A DNA stretch of 64,000 nt from Hirsutella rhossiliensis (Eukaryota > Ascomycota > Sordariomycetes > Hypocreales > Ophiocordycipitaceae). Under the pieces are notes generated by a model, which saw only the letters and a list, made by a program, of their open reading frames with translations, ran no database searches and was not told where the DNA came from. Each line of letters starts with the position of its first letter. The stretch's first letter is position 1. The position numbers and the translations under genes were made by a program. Shown one piece after another: positions 45,083 through 56,000 of the stretch. The DNA lies in NCBI RefSeq assembly GCF_020360975.1, contig NW_025408668.1, positions 8,184,001 through 8,248,000 of the forward strand, given 5' to 3'.

Positions 45083-45309
45083 GGGGACTGGCATGACGCG
45101 GTGCAGGAGCCGGCCCTCAGCATGTGACTTGGATTGAAACGCTTGGCCGCTATAGTTGGATCGGCGGCGGCGGCGGATTGCCTCGAGAGAGATGCATCCT
45201 TTTGCCCGCCGGGAGTAACCGTCCCGGCAGTAGGTAATGAGTTGTCCTATGCAGAGATGTACCAGAGGTATGTGACGACGTGTATAAGCTTCGCGAGTGC
45301 AGACCATGA

Positions 45310-45475
45310 GGTAAGGTACCTAAGGTACCTAGGTAGGATAAAGTGAGTGCCGTGGATAATAGTAGGTAGGTAGGTAGGTAGGTACCTAGCTAGGTACTTA
45401 CTGTATACAGCTACCTACCTACCCACCTACCTACCTACCTAATACCTTACCAACCTTACCTACCTCACAACGTCA
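45310..45475. repeat. TAGG/CCTA array with inverted symmetry
   Basis: Contains two AGGTACCT palindromes, then five to six GTAG units from 45362, a perfect 16-base palindrome GTACCTAGCTAGGTAC at 45382-45397, a perfect 10-base palindrome CTGTATACAG at 45401-45410, and then CTAC units from 45411 to about 45470. The two halves are complementary, so the region can fold into a long hairpin or cruciform. Confidence 0.9.
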
Positions 45476-46089
45476 TTGCGCCATCAGAGCCATGCTGCTG
45501 CCATGTACTCCGTAACTGGTGTACATACACGACTTGAAACCTCGGCTAGCTATGTTGAATGCTGGTCGTCAGGCCGTGCATTGCTTGTACACACGTCCAT
45601 GGATGGAATTGATGGGACCCTTTGCCGGACTGTCTCGGGAACTTGTAAAAATGGTGACGTAGCGTGCGCGGAAGGATAGCGAAACTCCATGCCAGGGCAT
45701 CATCCATCAACAGCTAATACCTACCACTCGCAAAGATGAAAAAAGAAAAGACAACTTGAGCCATGGTCGGTCGGCCCGTGCTTAGCTTCCCACACGACCC
45801 CCTTTTCCCCCTTCTGTTTTGGAAAACGAGTCCATGCCGCAGCTTGAGTTTGCCTCCCCCCAAGCTTTTGGGTCTCCTTTGCCGACGGCTGTGCAGGGGG
45901 AGTTCTTTTTTTTTTTTTGTTTCCGGCAGGTACCCGCGCATATGTCTCGTGTCGACGACCTTCCTACTGGTTGCCGATGCTCTGACAGCGTCGAGGGTCG
46001 AGCTGGTGGCGCAGGGTCTCCGAGTCGGACACTAGGTCCCTATCTGGGCCCATGTACGTTGTATCCCTGGCTGCTAGTGCTCGAGGTAC

Positions 46090-46140
46090 ATACCTACCTG
46101 GGTAGGTAGGTAGGTAGGTACCTAACCTTACCTAGGTAAG
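46090..46140. repeat. Second TAGG/CCTA inverted array
   Basis: TACCTACC, a short spacer, then five TAGG units and a CCTA-containing arm ending near 46138. It has the same composition and symmetry as 45310-45475, 600 bases away. Confidence 0.85.
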
Positions 46141-47043
46141 TTAAGAAGTACCGGGGAGCAGACGCCAGCAGCCGGCTCCGGCTTTCGCTGCTGGCTCCAG
46201 CTGTGGCTCCAGCTGTGGCTCCAGCGTGCTTTGCTTGCTTGCTCGCAAAGCCTCCTTCCTCCAACGCAACGCTCAGTTCATCCATCACCACCACCACTAC
46301 CTCCACCACCTCCACCACCTCCACCACCGCCACTCTTTCTTCTTCATCTTTGCTTGGTCTGTACATACATACACTTCGGTACAGTGCAGGCAGTACACGC
46401 GCCTTCGCTCCCCCCCCCCCTTCTCTCTCCGTCGTCCATCAGTCAGTCAGTCAGTCTTGTCGGCTACCCCTCTCTTCTCGCTCCCTTTCTTTTTCTCCTC
46501 CCTCGCGCCTCCCACTCATCCTGCTCCCTCTCTCCTTCCTACACACCCCCTTTCCCCTCATCTGGATCCGTCCTTTGGCCAGCCGCAGCCCGGCACTTCC
46601 ATCTCTCTTCCCCTTCATCCACACGAACCTGCAGCAAACCATCGACCGACCGCCGCCACTGCCACCATACATACGCCCCTGCTAGCGGCCCGTCGTCATT
46701 CGACTCTCGCGCTCCTTCTTGCAACAAAGTACGGAGTACCTACCTGCCAGCCTGTCTTGTTCCTCACCGCCGTGTGCCAGAACCCCCCTGGTCGGCTAGC
46801 TGCTCTCTCTGCCGTGCTACGGCTATATATCCCACGTGCCGCGCCTCGCCTCGACGCCTGCCCCCTCGAAATCGAACCACTCTCATGCCACCCTGATACC
46901 ATCAGCCTACCTACCACCAAACGACCCTCCGACCCTCCGACGCCTGCCTTTGGGTGCCTGACTAGACCGTCCTCATAAAAGGCCAACGCCTTTTCTGCTC
47001 CCTCAACCTCCATCTCTCGTCATTCAAACAAACATCGTCGACA

Positions 47044-47895
47044 ATGTCTTCCGACAACACCTCTCCGTCCGGCCCTGGTGGCGGCCTCGGCCCCGGCAAC
47101 CGTCGCAGCTCCATCACCCAAGCCGCCTTCTCCAACCTCTTCCAGCGTGGCCCCCCTGCCAACCCCAACGGCCCTCCCTTCCCTCCTGGCTCCGCTACCG
47201 ACGCCCAGAGACGTCGTCTGTCCGTCACCACAATCGGCCTCTCGGGCACCTCGCCCACCAACCCGGCCGCCTTCGGCATCCGACGAGGCAGCCTCTCAAC
47301 CAGCTCAGACTCCATCGATGAGAGCGCTGTCGAGGATGAGGACCTCCCCGTCGGTAGCGCTAGAACCGCTCCCACCACGCCCTTTGTCCGCCGCATGAGC
47401 TTGGGTGCTCCTGCCATGAGGGGGTACCGTCCGGGCGGCAGTCCTGGCAATGGTAATAACCCGAACTCTCCCCTGTCCTCCCTCGGACCGAGACCCAGGC
47501 CCTCGCAGCCGCAGGCCTCTGCTGTCACCACCGCCCTCTCTGGGGCCGGCCGCCGAGCCAGCACTGCCATGCCCCCGGCCTCTCTTCCACAGGCAAGCAA
47601 CACCAAGCACCAAAGAGCATCTTCTAACAATGTCCCTCCTCGTGCAGACCAGCAGGGCTTCAATTGGTCCGAGCAGCTTAGGTCCCGTGCCGAGAGCTCC
47701 GTTACCGGAGCTCGCCCCTCCTTCCCACTCGCCTCGTCCCCTCCGAGGGGCCCCACCCACCACGACCGCGCCAAGTCGGTCTCCGACATGCCCCAGCCCC
47801 CTGCCCAGGCTGCCTCGGTCAAGCCCAAGCCGGAGAGCCGCAAGCCCGATGCTTTCCAGGAGCGAATCCTCAAGGGCGATTTCTACATGGACTGA
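47044..47895 (+). CDS. Conserved fungal protein of unknown function, disordered
   Basis: Single-exon ORF of 283 residues. I do not know a function. The protein is rich in Ser, Pro, Gly and Arg and has no membrane segment. Four short motifs look conserved, as in many ascomycete homologues I recall: RRLSVTTIGLSG (about 57-68), FGIRRGSLSTSSDS (about 79-92), TPFVRRMSLGAPA (about 115-127) and the extreme C-terminus KPDAFQERILKGDFYMD. GFNWSEQLRSRAE is near 218. The RRxS contexts are basophilic kinase sites (PKA-like), so a phosphorylated scaffold or regulator is an inference. A long pyrimidine-rich leader precedes it, and context suggests high or regulated expression. Confidence 0.8.
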   Translation: MSSDNTSPSGPGGGLGPGNRRSSITQAAFSNLFQRGPPANPNGPPFPPGSATDAQRRRLSVTTIGLSGTSPTNPAAFGIRRGSLSTSSDSIDESAVEDEDLPVGSARTAPTTPFVRRMSLGAPAMRGYRPGGSPGNGNNPNSPLSSLGPRPRPSQPQASAVTTALSGAGRRASTAMPPASLPQASNTKHQRASSNNVPPRADQQGFNWSEQLRSRAESSVTGARPSFPLASSPPRGPTHHDRAKSVSDMPQPPAQAASVKPKPESRKPDAFQERILKGDFYMD

Positions 47896-49266
47896 GCCGC
47901 TTCCACCACCCAGGTTTGCGCTCTCCTGCGCCACGTGGCCTCACCCCATTGACGGCTCATGGGCCGTACTGCAAGCGCCCGTGGTCCTAAACCATCAGCA
48001 TTCGTTACCCGGCCACGGCCACACGCGTCTCAGCTGCCTCGCGTTGGTGTCTGGCGATGGCTTCTTGGTCTTTTTCCTTCCCCGGGCTGCGACGTGCCAA
48101 GCATTTGCACGCCCTACACGGTTTTCGATGACATTGCCTCGATTAATGTTGCCATTTATGAATTGCTCTCAGAAACAAGTGGAAAATGCACCGAAAACAA
48201 CGTATGGCGACGTCCTACTGGGTCTTTTACAATCCATTTCGCCAAGAATGCCCACGGAGATTTCGACGCACTGGCAGAGTCTTCTTTTCCTATTGTCACT
48301 CCGGACAGAATGTGGCACAAGTCCGTTTGCAGGGCAAGCGATGAAGACAGCCGACGACAGGGATCGTTTGGCTCCCAGCTGGTCCAGCTGATCCCAGCTG
48401 GTCCAGCTGGTCACATGGCCTATTTTTATGTATTACCTAGGTTGTCTATGTACGATTATGCCGCGTCTGGAGGTGGCCCAGGCGCGTGGCGGCTGTGGAA
48501 ATGTGCAAGGAGCGGAGGGAACTAGCTTTGAGGAGGCTACGAGACATCTGCCGCCGGCGTCACCGGTTGCGTGCAACGTCAGTCTGGGTTGAGGACTCGG
48601 CCAGGGCGATGACGACTTGCTCCTCACCCCTCCCGTTGAGATTGATGTCGCTCGGAACGAGCGTTGCTTATAAAGCTGAGCCGTTGACAATGTGAAAGGG
48701 TTCAAACACAGGTCGGCCTGTATCTGGAATGGTGCAGCTCTTCATGTGCAATGAAGGCAATAAGCAGTCTCGGAGCGTCCAATGACGGCATGAGTAGTGT
48801 GCGACGAACATAAGAGGATAGGCAAAGGTACGACGCATCGTAGCTTTACTCGAGCAGCGCACTAGGCGCGCTGTCCGCGAGGCCAACATGCCACCATTTC
48901 CGATGTCTTCGCACAAGCTCTTTGCACCGTCCATGAGTGAGTAACCAGCATAGAGAAGAGAAGTCTCAAAGGTACAAATCAAATACAGTAGCAAAAATGC
49001 TTCGCCAAAACCTGAGGGGGGGATCTTTAATTTTCAGCCAATTTCACCACAACACCAGGAGACGATAGGGGTCTCGACTTTTTCGCATGACGTCGTTGCT
49101 CTCTGTACCTGCCTGACCTCGAAGCAGGGGCTGTACACTCCTGTCCTTTTTTTTGGCGTAGGGAACAAAGACGGGCTGAGACACTTTTGCACAGGGGCAC
49201 ACGACGACGCGGGGGCGGGAGAGAGGGCGGAGACGGGACGAGGGAGGAGGGGAGAGGACGATGTCG
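47896..49266. other. Convergent 3' intergenic region
   Basis: 1.4 kb between the ORF ending at 47895 and the Zn2Cys6 gene end at 49267. A 19-base direct repeat lies at 48373-48410. The minus-strand ORF 48668-48994 has a protein-like amino-acid mix but no recognisable motif, so it is not called. Confidence 0.4.
48373..48410 (+). repeat. 19-base direct repeat
   Basis: Two adjacent copies of TCCCAGCTGGTCCAGCTGR, each internally symmetric around CAGCTG. Confidence 0.9.
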
Positions 49267-49451
49267 TCAGAAGGGAAAGACGTTTGGGTCGGGCAGGCCC
49301 TGGAACACGTCGGTGAACCAGGGCTCGTTGATGATTATCCTGGCGCCGCCGGCGTGGGCGTCGTAGGAGTCGAGCGGCAGGCCGAGGCTCTCGAGGTCAA
49401 GGCCGAGGCTCGGGGGCAGGCCGGTGAGGGGATCCCAGTTCGGCGCTGGCG

Positions 49452-49482
<31 letters not shown>

Positions 49483-52048
49483 CATCCAGGGGGGGTGAGG
49501 AAAGGCACCCGCGGCCCCGGGGCCGGCGCCTATGGACGACGAGGACGACGACGCGGGGCCCATGGCGGCGGCGGCGGCGGCGGTGGGAGTGAAGTTTGCG
49601 CTCGGGCCGGAGGGGGACGAGGTAGAGGCGCCGCCGGCCGAGGAGGCGGCGTCGTGGAAGAGGGGCTTGTGGAGGTGGTGGGCATGGCCGGGTCGGATGT
49701 CTGGGAGGGAGCCGAAGACGGGGCGCGGCGGCCCGCTGGATTCGCGGCCCATGGCGACTTCGGAGAGGACCTGCAGGGGGGTGTTGAGGGAGTGCTGCCG
49801 CGGGTGCTGGGCCGAGGAGGGAGGGGGGGCATCCGGGGGCGCGGGACTGGTCCCGGACAGGGCCGCGCCAGAGCCGTCTCCGCCTTCCACTGCGCCGCCG
49901 CCGCCGCCGCCGCCGCCAGAGTCGACGTCAGCCTTGGCCTGTCTCAGGAACCAGCTCTTGAGCATGACGAGGACGACGAGGAACTTTGCTGCAGGGCGAC
50001 ACCTGTCGTCGGCGGCGGTGACGCGAAACTTTTGCAGCAGGGCGTCGAGGTAGAAGTCGACGCGCAGGTCGCCGCGGCCAATGATGCTACCGAGCTCGAA
50101 GCGCGGGTCCGAGGCGGAGAAGAACATCTTCATGAGGACGACGACGGCGTAGGCGACGCGGACAAAGTTGAAGACGGGCAGACAGCGGATGGCGGACACG
50201 TCCATGGCGAGAAAGGTGTCAAGGATGCCGGCAATGGCGCCCAGGCAGGCCGACAGCGCGTTGATGTGGGCGGCCGACAGCGGCTCGGCGCGGCCGACCA
50301 TACCGTCGCGGATGGCGTCGGTGTTGAAGGGCGGGCGGATCTGCTCCGTCGACATGTTGGAGTGGAGGACGAGCTCGTGCATGTACAGGCTGAGGAGGTG
50401 GAAGCCAATCTTGAGCGTTGCTGCGGACTCGTCAGCAACAGAGGAGAAGGGGGTCAGGAAAAGGGGCAGAGAGCCAGGACTCACGCTGCAGCAGCTCCTT
50501 GGCCACCGAGGCGCGGTACTTGGCGAGGTCGCGCTCCAGCGCCCTCAGGGCATACTGGGTCCTGGCGTCGGTGATGTTGACGGGAGCGGCGCCCGGGTCG
50601 TCCATAGAGAACTGGACGCCAATCTCCTCGCCCTTGCGGTGCGTCCAGACGAGGTGGCACAGGTACTGGTCCGTCGGGGCGGCATCGGGCGACGAGGCCA
50701 GGAGGTCGAGGCTCTCGGTCATAAACGACGACCAGCGGATCAGGTTGGGGCGGTGCAGCGACATGGCCGTGTTGGCGGCGAAGAAGTGGCAGGCCAGCCA
50801 GGCGCGGCGGCACTCGAGGCTCGTCGGATCGGGCTGCGCATCGTGGCGACGCTCGGGCGGGCGCGCCGCCTCCCTCCAGCTAAAGGGCGGGATGCCGCGG
50901 CGCGAGGGGGCGCGCGGCTTGCCCAGGCCAATGTCGAGCGCCATGACGGCCGCCATGTGGACGAGCTGGTAGAACTTGAGCTCCTCAAAGTGCTCGGGCG
51001 GCCAGTACCAGACGACGGCGACGTGGAGCGCCTGCACGAGCTCGAGGTTCTTCTCGCCCGCCACGACGATCTTGTAGGCAAAGAGCTGCATCAGCTCGCG
51101 GTGCAGCGCGCGCTGGAGCCGGTGCGTCTCGGACGAGGCGGCCGCCATGATGGCCAGGAACAGGTACGGCTTGCTGCGGCGCAGCTCCATGCTCGACATG
51201 CTCGGCGGGAAGACGACGGCCGGCATGTGCCGGATCATGCTCTCCTTGTAGCGCGAGAAGAGCTCGGCTGCCTTTTCGACGCTGACGAGGCCGCGGTCGA
51301 CAATGTCTCGCTCGCTCGGCTTGGGCACCAGGGCCGGGGCGGGCGACGGCGAGCGCCCGTGCTCATTGCTGCCGTTGTCGTTGTCGTTGCCGTCAGGGCT
51401 CTCGGCGGCTTTTCTCTTTTGACCTGCCGCGGCGGTGGCTGCGGCGGGCTCGTACAAGGCAGCGGAGAGGCGATGCTGCTGCTGCTGCTGCCGTCGCCCC
51501 TGGCCCGTCTCGACGGTGGCGGCCCCCCAGCTCGTCGCCTCGTCATGGGCGCCCCAAACGGTCCCGCCGCCAGATGGCCGGTGCGCCTGAGACGCCGCCG
51601 ACGCCGCCGCCACCCGTGGGCTTGCGCTGCTGCCTCCCGCCGCCGCCGGCGCGGCACGGGCCTGCAGGCTCGCCGTCAAGGCGTCAATCTTCTTCTCGAG
51701 CTCCAAGACGCGGCTGTCCGTCTTCCTCTGCCGCTTCCTCGTGGGTGCCGTCGTGACGCAGCTGCGGCCGGCCTTGCGGCAGCGCTTGCACGGCCCGTCG
51801 TCGTCGGCCGGCTCGCACCGCACCTTGAGGCTGCGGCAGGCCTCGCAGGCCCTTGGCTTCCTGATGGCCTCCTCGGCGGCCGCATCCTGCTGCTGGGCAT
51901 GTGCCGCCGCAGCGGCAGACGAGGACTCGAGCTGGGGAGAAGACGGCGACGCCGACTCGGACTCGGACGATGGCGTGCTCGACTGCTTCTTGCCGGCATC
52001 GGGCGGTGGCGAGGCCTGGCCAGGTCGAAGCCGTGGATCCAGCTCCAT
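49267..52048 (-). CDS. Zn2Cys6 transcription factor, LEU3/WAR1-like
   Basis: 905-residue fungal binuclear-cluster regulator. Exons are 52048-50485 and 50420-49267. The zinc cluster is C68-x2-C71-x6-C78-x8-C87-x2-C90-x6-C97 (RACEACRSLKVRCEP, then GPCKRCRKAGRSC), followed by a basic linker TAPTRKRQRKTDSR and a short coiled coil LELEKKIDALTASL for dimerisation. That arrangement is typical of the LEU3/WAR1 group. The middle homology region runs from about 260 to 700 (YKESMIRHMPAVVFPPSMS; LVQALHVAVVWYWPPEHF; LECRRAWLACHFFAANTAMS). The C-terminal 250 residues are Gly-, Ala-, Ser- and Gln-rich (a G8 and a Q9 run) and end WFTDVFQGLPDPNVFPF, a likely activation domain. The true target genes are unknown; branched-chain amino acid control is an inference from the subgroup. 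Confidence 0.88.
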
Positions 52049-53037
52049 GGTGGCTTTTTGGTCTGCCCTCGGCGCGCAGACGGTGAGGGGGCGAGGGGCG
52101 GAAAACGGCCCTCTTTGACGCCGAGTCTCCGACTGGCCCGATGCCGTTTTAGGCGAGCAGGGATTCGTCCAAAGTACAGTAATAACAAAGTTAATTACGG
52201 CTTCCTACATAATATTAGTAGGGACAGTAAATAGTATCCGGACTCGAAACGTCTACGTGGACCATGTCCGACGGGAGCTTGGATTCAGTCAGCACTCTGC
52301 CTGCCACCTTCCTCTCCGCAACAGGCTCCATCGCAGCTACCTGTCCCGACGACAGCAGCAGCTGCAACTCCCAAAGTATTCCTCTCTTCATACTACCGCA
52401 AGGCTCAAGATACCATGGCAAAAACATCCATTTGTGCTGCTCGTCCTTGAAACTACATGCATGCCCTTCATATCATCGCCCTCGGGGGGTTTCCCCTTCC
52501 AGGCCCATATGTGCGGAGGAACGCCTCGCTGAAATACCCAATCTCCTTGCTTGCTTTCCCGTGACAGGGCAAAAGAAACCCAAAGATAGAAATGAGGACG
52601 GGTGATGAAAATAAAAAAGAGAAAGCCCCCAATGCAGGCTTCCAAACACTTCCCAAGGTTGCCCGCAGGAGCCAAGCCGCGGCAGCCTTCATTCTCCAAC
52701 AGGTGTTCCGATTTCCTTATGAATTTCATTCCCGCAAATGCGCCATCTTGTCCCTCGGCTCGTCTTTGCTTGATACTACCCAAGTCAAGCTCCTGTCGGC
52801 GGTTGGGCGGCTGTTCAAAAGCCATGACGCAACTCCCAAGCGGAATATGCTTGAATAAGGATGAAATCACCAGTCGCCCGTCCATTGAGAAAACCGCATT
52901 AGCTCCGTCAAAGATGGCCATCCCCGCCAAGGACTCAACATGTATGAGCGTAGAAATGCAACAGTATAATGGTATCATCGCTCTCCGTATCGAATGCCTA
53001 TGCCATGAAAGAAGTCGTCATGAAGAAAATATCAACG
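52049..53037. other. Intergenic region
   Basis: Upstream of the Zn2Cys6 gene and downstream of the RhoGAP gene. The 196-codon minus-strand ORF at 52388-52978 has no motif and lies where the RhoGAP 3' untranslated region is expected, so I do not call it. Confidence 0.45.
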
Positions 53038-56000
53038 TCAGAATCGGGCTTCCTCGCGAAGCCGACTCTTCGATCCTGGGTGCTGAAGGCCCATGGCAGC
53101 ACCCATGTAGATGGAGCTCTCTCTTCGCTTGCCAATCGCGCTTTGTTGGGGCTGGTCCGCAGGCTGCCCACCGCTGCTGTGATCGTCCTTGACAGCGCCA
53201 TATATCGGCCTTTCATATCCAGGTAGGGGGCGCTGCGTCTGGACGTGCTGGTACAGCTCATGGCCGACTGGCAGGCCGTACCCGCTCTCGTAAGCCGGCC
53301 GCGACGACGTGCCTGCCGTGGAGGCGCGTTGTTGCGCAAGGTGCGCGGCATCGTGCTGCTGCCGAGACGTGGCCGAGGGCGGCGTCGGCGAGCTGCGCGC
53401 CATCTGCATCAGGGGCGGCGTCGGCGTCGACCTCGGATTTTCTCTCCTCGAGTCCCTTTGCATCCGACGCTGCGGAGACGCGCTACCTGACGACGTCGAG
53501 GCCCGCGGAGGCATCTCTGAGCGCGGCCGGGCATCGAAACGTCCTCTTCGCGGGTCCGGCTCCGGTGTCCCAGACGGGGGCTCGTACCGTTCGGGGTCGA
53601 TGCCAAAGATCTCCTGGTAGTGCTGCAAAAACAGGGCAAAGACCGGTGCAGGGATGTTGAGGGTCGGCGAAAAGACAATGCCCACGTTGCGGACGTTCAT
53701 CTTATTCACATCCGCGTTGTGGATGATCTTGATGAGGAACGAAATCAAGTACTTGAGCAGCGTTGCGTTGATCTGCGGTAGCATCGTCGCCAGCTCCTTC
53801 AGCGCCGCAATCTTCTCGGCGCGATCCGGAATCTCCGTCGACATCAAAAACTCCCGTTGCAGCTCCCGCGTCAGGATCGTCGTCGGGAGCTCTCGTAGGT
53901 AGAGCTTCAGGAGGGACGCCACCGCGTGAATGTCGTAGTACTGGTCGTCCGTCAGCAGGTTGACGTCGCATTCCGTGTTGAAGCGTTCGCGGAGTTGCTT
54001 GATGACCACGTTGGAGCCGCTGAGACGGAAAATGCCCTCCTCGTGTATGCCGTTCTTCTTGTCCAGATACTCGACACATCTGTACACGACGCAGGGAAGG
54101 GGGACGTCGACGTCGACCGGTGAGCAGAAGCGAACAGCCTCGCCCAGGGGTGCTCCGAAAACCTGGCGCGCGAGCCCCTGGTATGAGCCCTGCGGCGGAG
54201 TGGAAAGGGAGCCCGTCTCGCTTCCGCCAAACAATGAGTCCTGGCCGTCAGACGACGAGCGCGTCTTGGGTCCGAATCCGAAGAAGCTTCGCTTCCTCTG
54301 CTTCTTGTCCTCGGTCGTCGGAATCGGGGCGCCCATTCTGTTGCCCCAGGCAGACGAGTCCGAGATGACCTGTGGGTCCCTTGGACCGGATATCATCTTC
54401 ACCTGGGAGCTCATCGTCTCTCCACCCATGTTGAGCTGGCTGGGGAAGTCGGGTAGGCCAGCAGGCGCTCTGAGCCCGCTGGGGGCGCCCTGAGGCGCTT
54501 CTCTGGCCTGCATCGAGTCGTACCTGACGCCAATCAATGGGTCCGAACCCGTGGGCTGATGAGATGATCTGCTCTGGTTTCCCTTTCTGATCCTCTGCCC
54601 GCCCGGGTACTCGGCAACGGATGCGTGACGGTCCTGCACGAGCGCCTTGGAGATTTGAGAGTCGGCTTCATCGGGATCGCGATAGTCGATCCACTGCAGC
54701 AAGACGTCGACCCAGATATCTCGCTCCTTATCGCTTTCGGCGCAGAGCACATGTTTGACGTGGCTGGTGGAGTCCTTCTTCTTGGGTTCCAGAACGAGGA
54801 ATGCGTGACGGTACTGGTTGTCGAGCTCTTCGCCGTTGGCCCCCGTTGCAGGCGACTGGTTTTCGTTGCTTTGAGACTGTCTCCCGATCTGGGCATGTGC
54901 CAGCTTGATTGTCCCCAAGTGGGTGCCGCCTGGCGTTTCATAGTACTTGAGCTGAGGCCCATCAACGGTGAAGAACCTCGCCTTCCATCCCCCAAAGTTC
55001 TTTCCTTTCTTCGTCAGGTAACCGCTCCGGATCGGACGGCCGTCCGGGCTGATTGTGTTGCCACTCTTCTCAGGGGTCCTCATCGCCGTACCGGTCTCGT
55101 CGGCGTTGGGAGGGAGCGTATTGGAGGACAGGTACTTGCAAAGCTCCACCGCAGTCGGTGCGTCAAGCGGCGTGTCGAGCAGCTCGGTCATGTACTGCTC
55201 CAGGGCTACGCGGCGAGCATCCAGCTTTGCCGGTGCGTGGCCGCTGAACAGGGACCGTTCGGGCGTCTTGGCGGTGAATGCGGTGCATTGCTTCAGGCGC
55301 TGGTCCAGCTTCGCAAATGAGACAATGTCCTTCTCCACGCGCCACAGCTCACCGCGATCGGCCCGCGAGATGATGGCTAACGTAAACACTGGATCTTCAT
55401 CCAGTTGCGTCAGGGCCAGCAAGCTGGCCCTCGATGGCTTCATGCGCGAGGAAGCCACCTTGATCTTGATCGAGGGCAGCGCATTTGGGGGCAGCAAAAG
55501 GTCCGGATACTCCTCGGTGACAAGTCCTTTGTATACTTTGGTGCGCTCCGGCGAGTCAGCCCGAGTTTGGGCAGCTTCGGGCTGCGCATTCGTCTCCGCC
55601 GCTCGCTTGGCTGCGTTGAGCAGCTGTCCGGGAGAGGAATGAGTCGACGACACAGCCAAGGGTGAGCCTTGTGGAGCATTTGGGGGAAGAAGCATCGCCT
55701 GGCGTGGTGGTCGGGGAGACAGCGGCGCAGAAACCGCGCGGATCCCCATGGCCGGAGACAAAGACGCAGACTTAGCTTTGTTGCCAAGAGGCCTTGGGCT
55801 CATCGGAAGTCCAGGGCTGCTGATTGGCGCCATAAGCTCTCTCTTGATGTATCCGTGCATCTTTGGATTCATAGAAGTAGGTCGGTCTGCTTCTGACGTT
55901 TGGCCCGAGAGCGATGTGTCTGCGCTTGGCGAAGTTTCCCTTTCCCTGGGAGAGGATGCCGCCACGTCCGATGTGCTGCTCTGCTTTGAGACACTCCGCT

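Larger units (their letters stand above)
44360..47043. other. Repeat-rich intergenic region and long leader
   Basis: 2.7 kb without a supportable gene. It contains a CA microsatellite, an 11-base palindromic repeat, two arrays of TAGG/CCTA units with inverted symmetry (listed separately), and from about 46250 to 47043 a pyrimidine-rich stretch that is probably promoter and leader of the gene starting at 47044. The 250-codon ORF there (46226-46978) is Pro/Ser/His low complexity and not proposed as a gene. Confidence 0.5.

Noticed and set aside
46226..46978. Overlapping plus-strand ORFs of 220-250 codons
   Set aside because: His/Pro/Ser low complexity from C/T-rich leader DNA; three frames are open at once, as expected from composition.
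49261..50574. 437-codon plus-strand ORF
   Set aside because: Antisense shadow of exon 2 of the same Zn2Cys6 gene, dominated by Gly and Ala runs.
50168..52234. 688-codon plus-strand ORF
   Set aside because: It is antisense to the Zn2Cys6 gene. GC-rich third positions remove stops from the opposite strand; the translation is Arg/Gly/Ala-rich with no domain.
52388..52978. 196-codon minus-strand ORF downstream of the RhoGAP gene
   Set aside because: No motif, weak codon bias, and located where the RhoGAP 3' untranslated region is expected.
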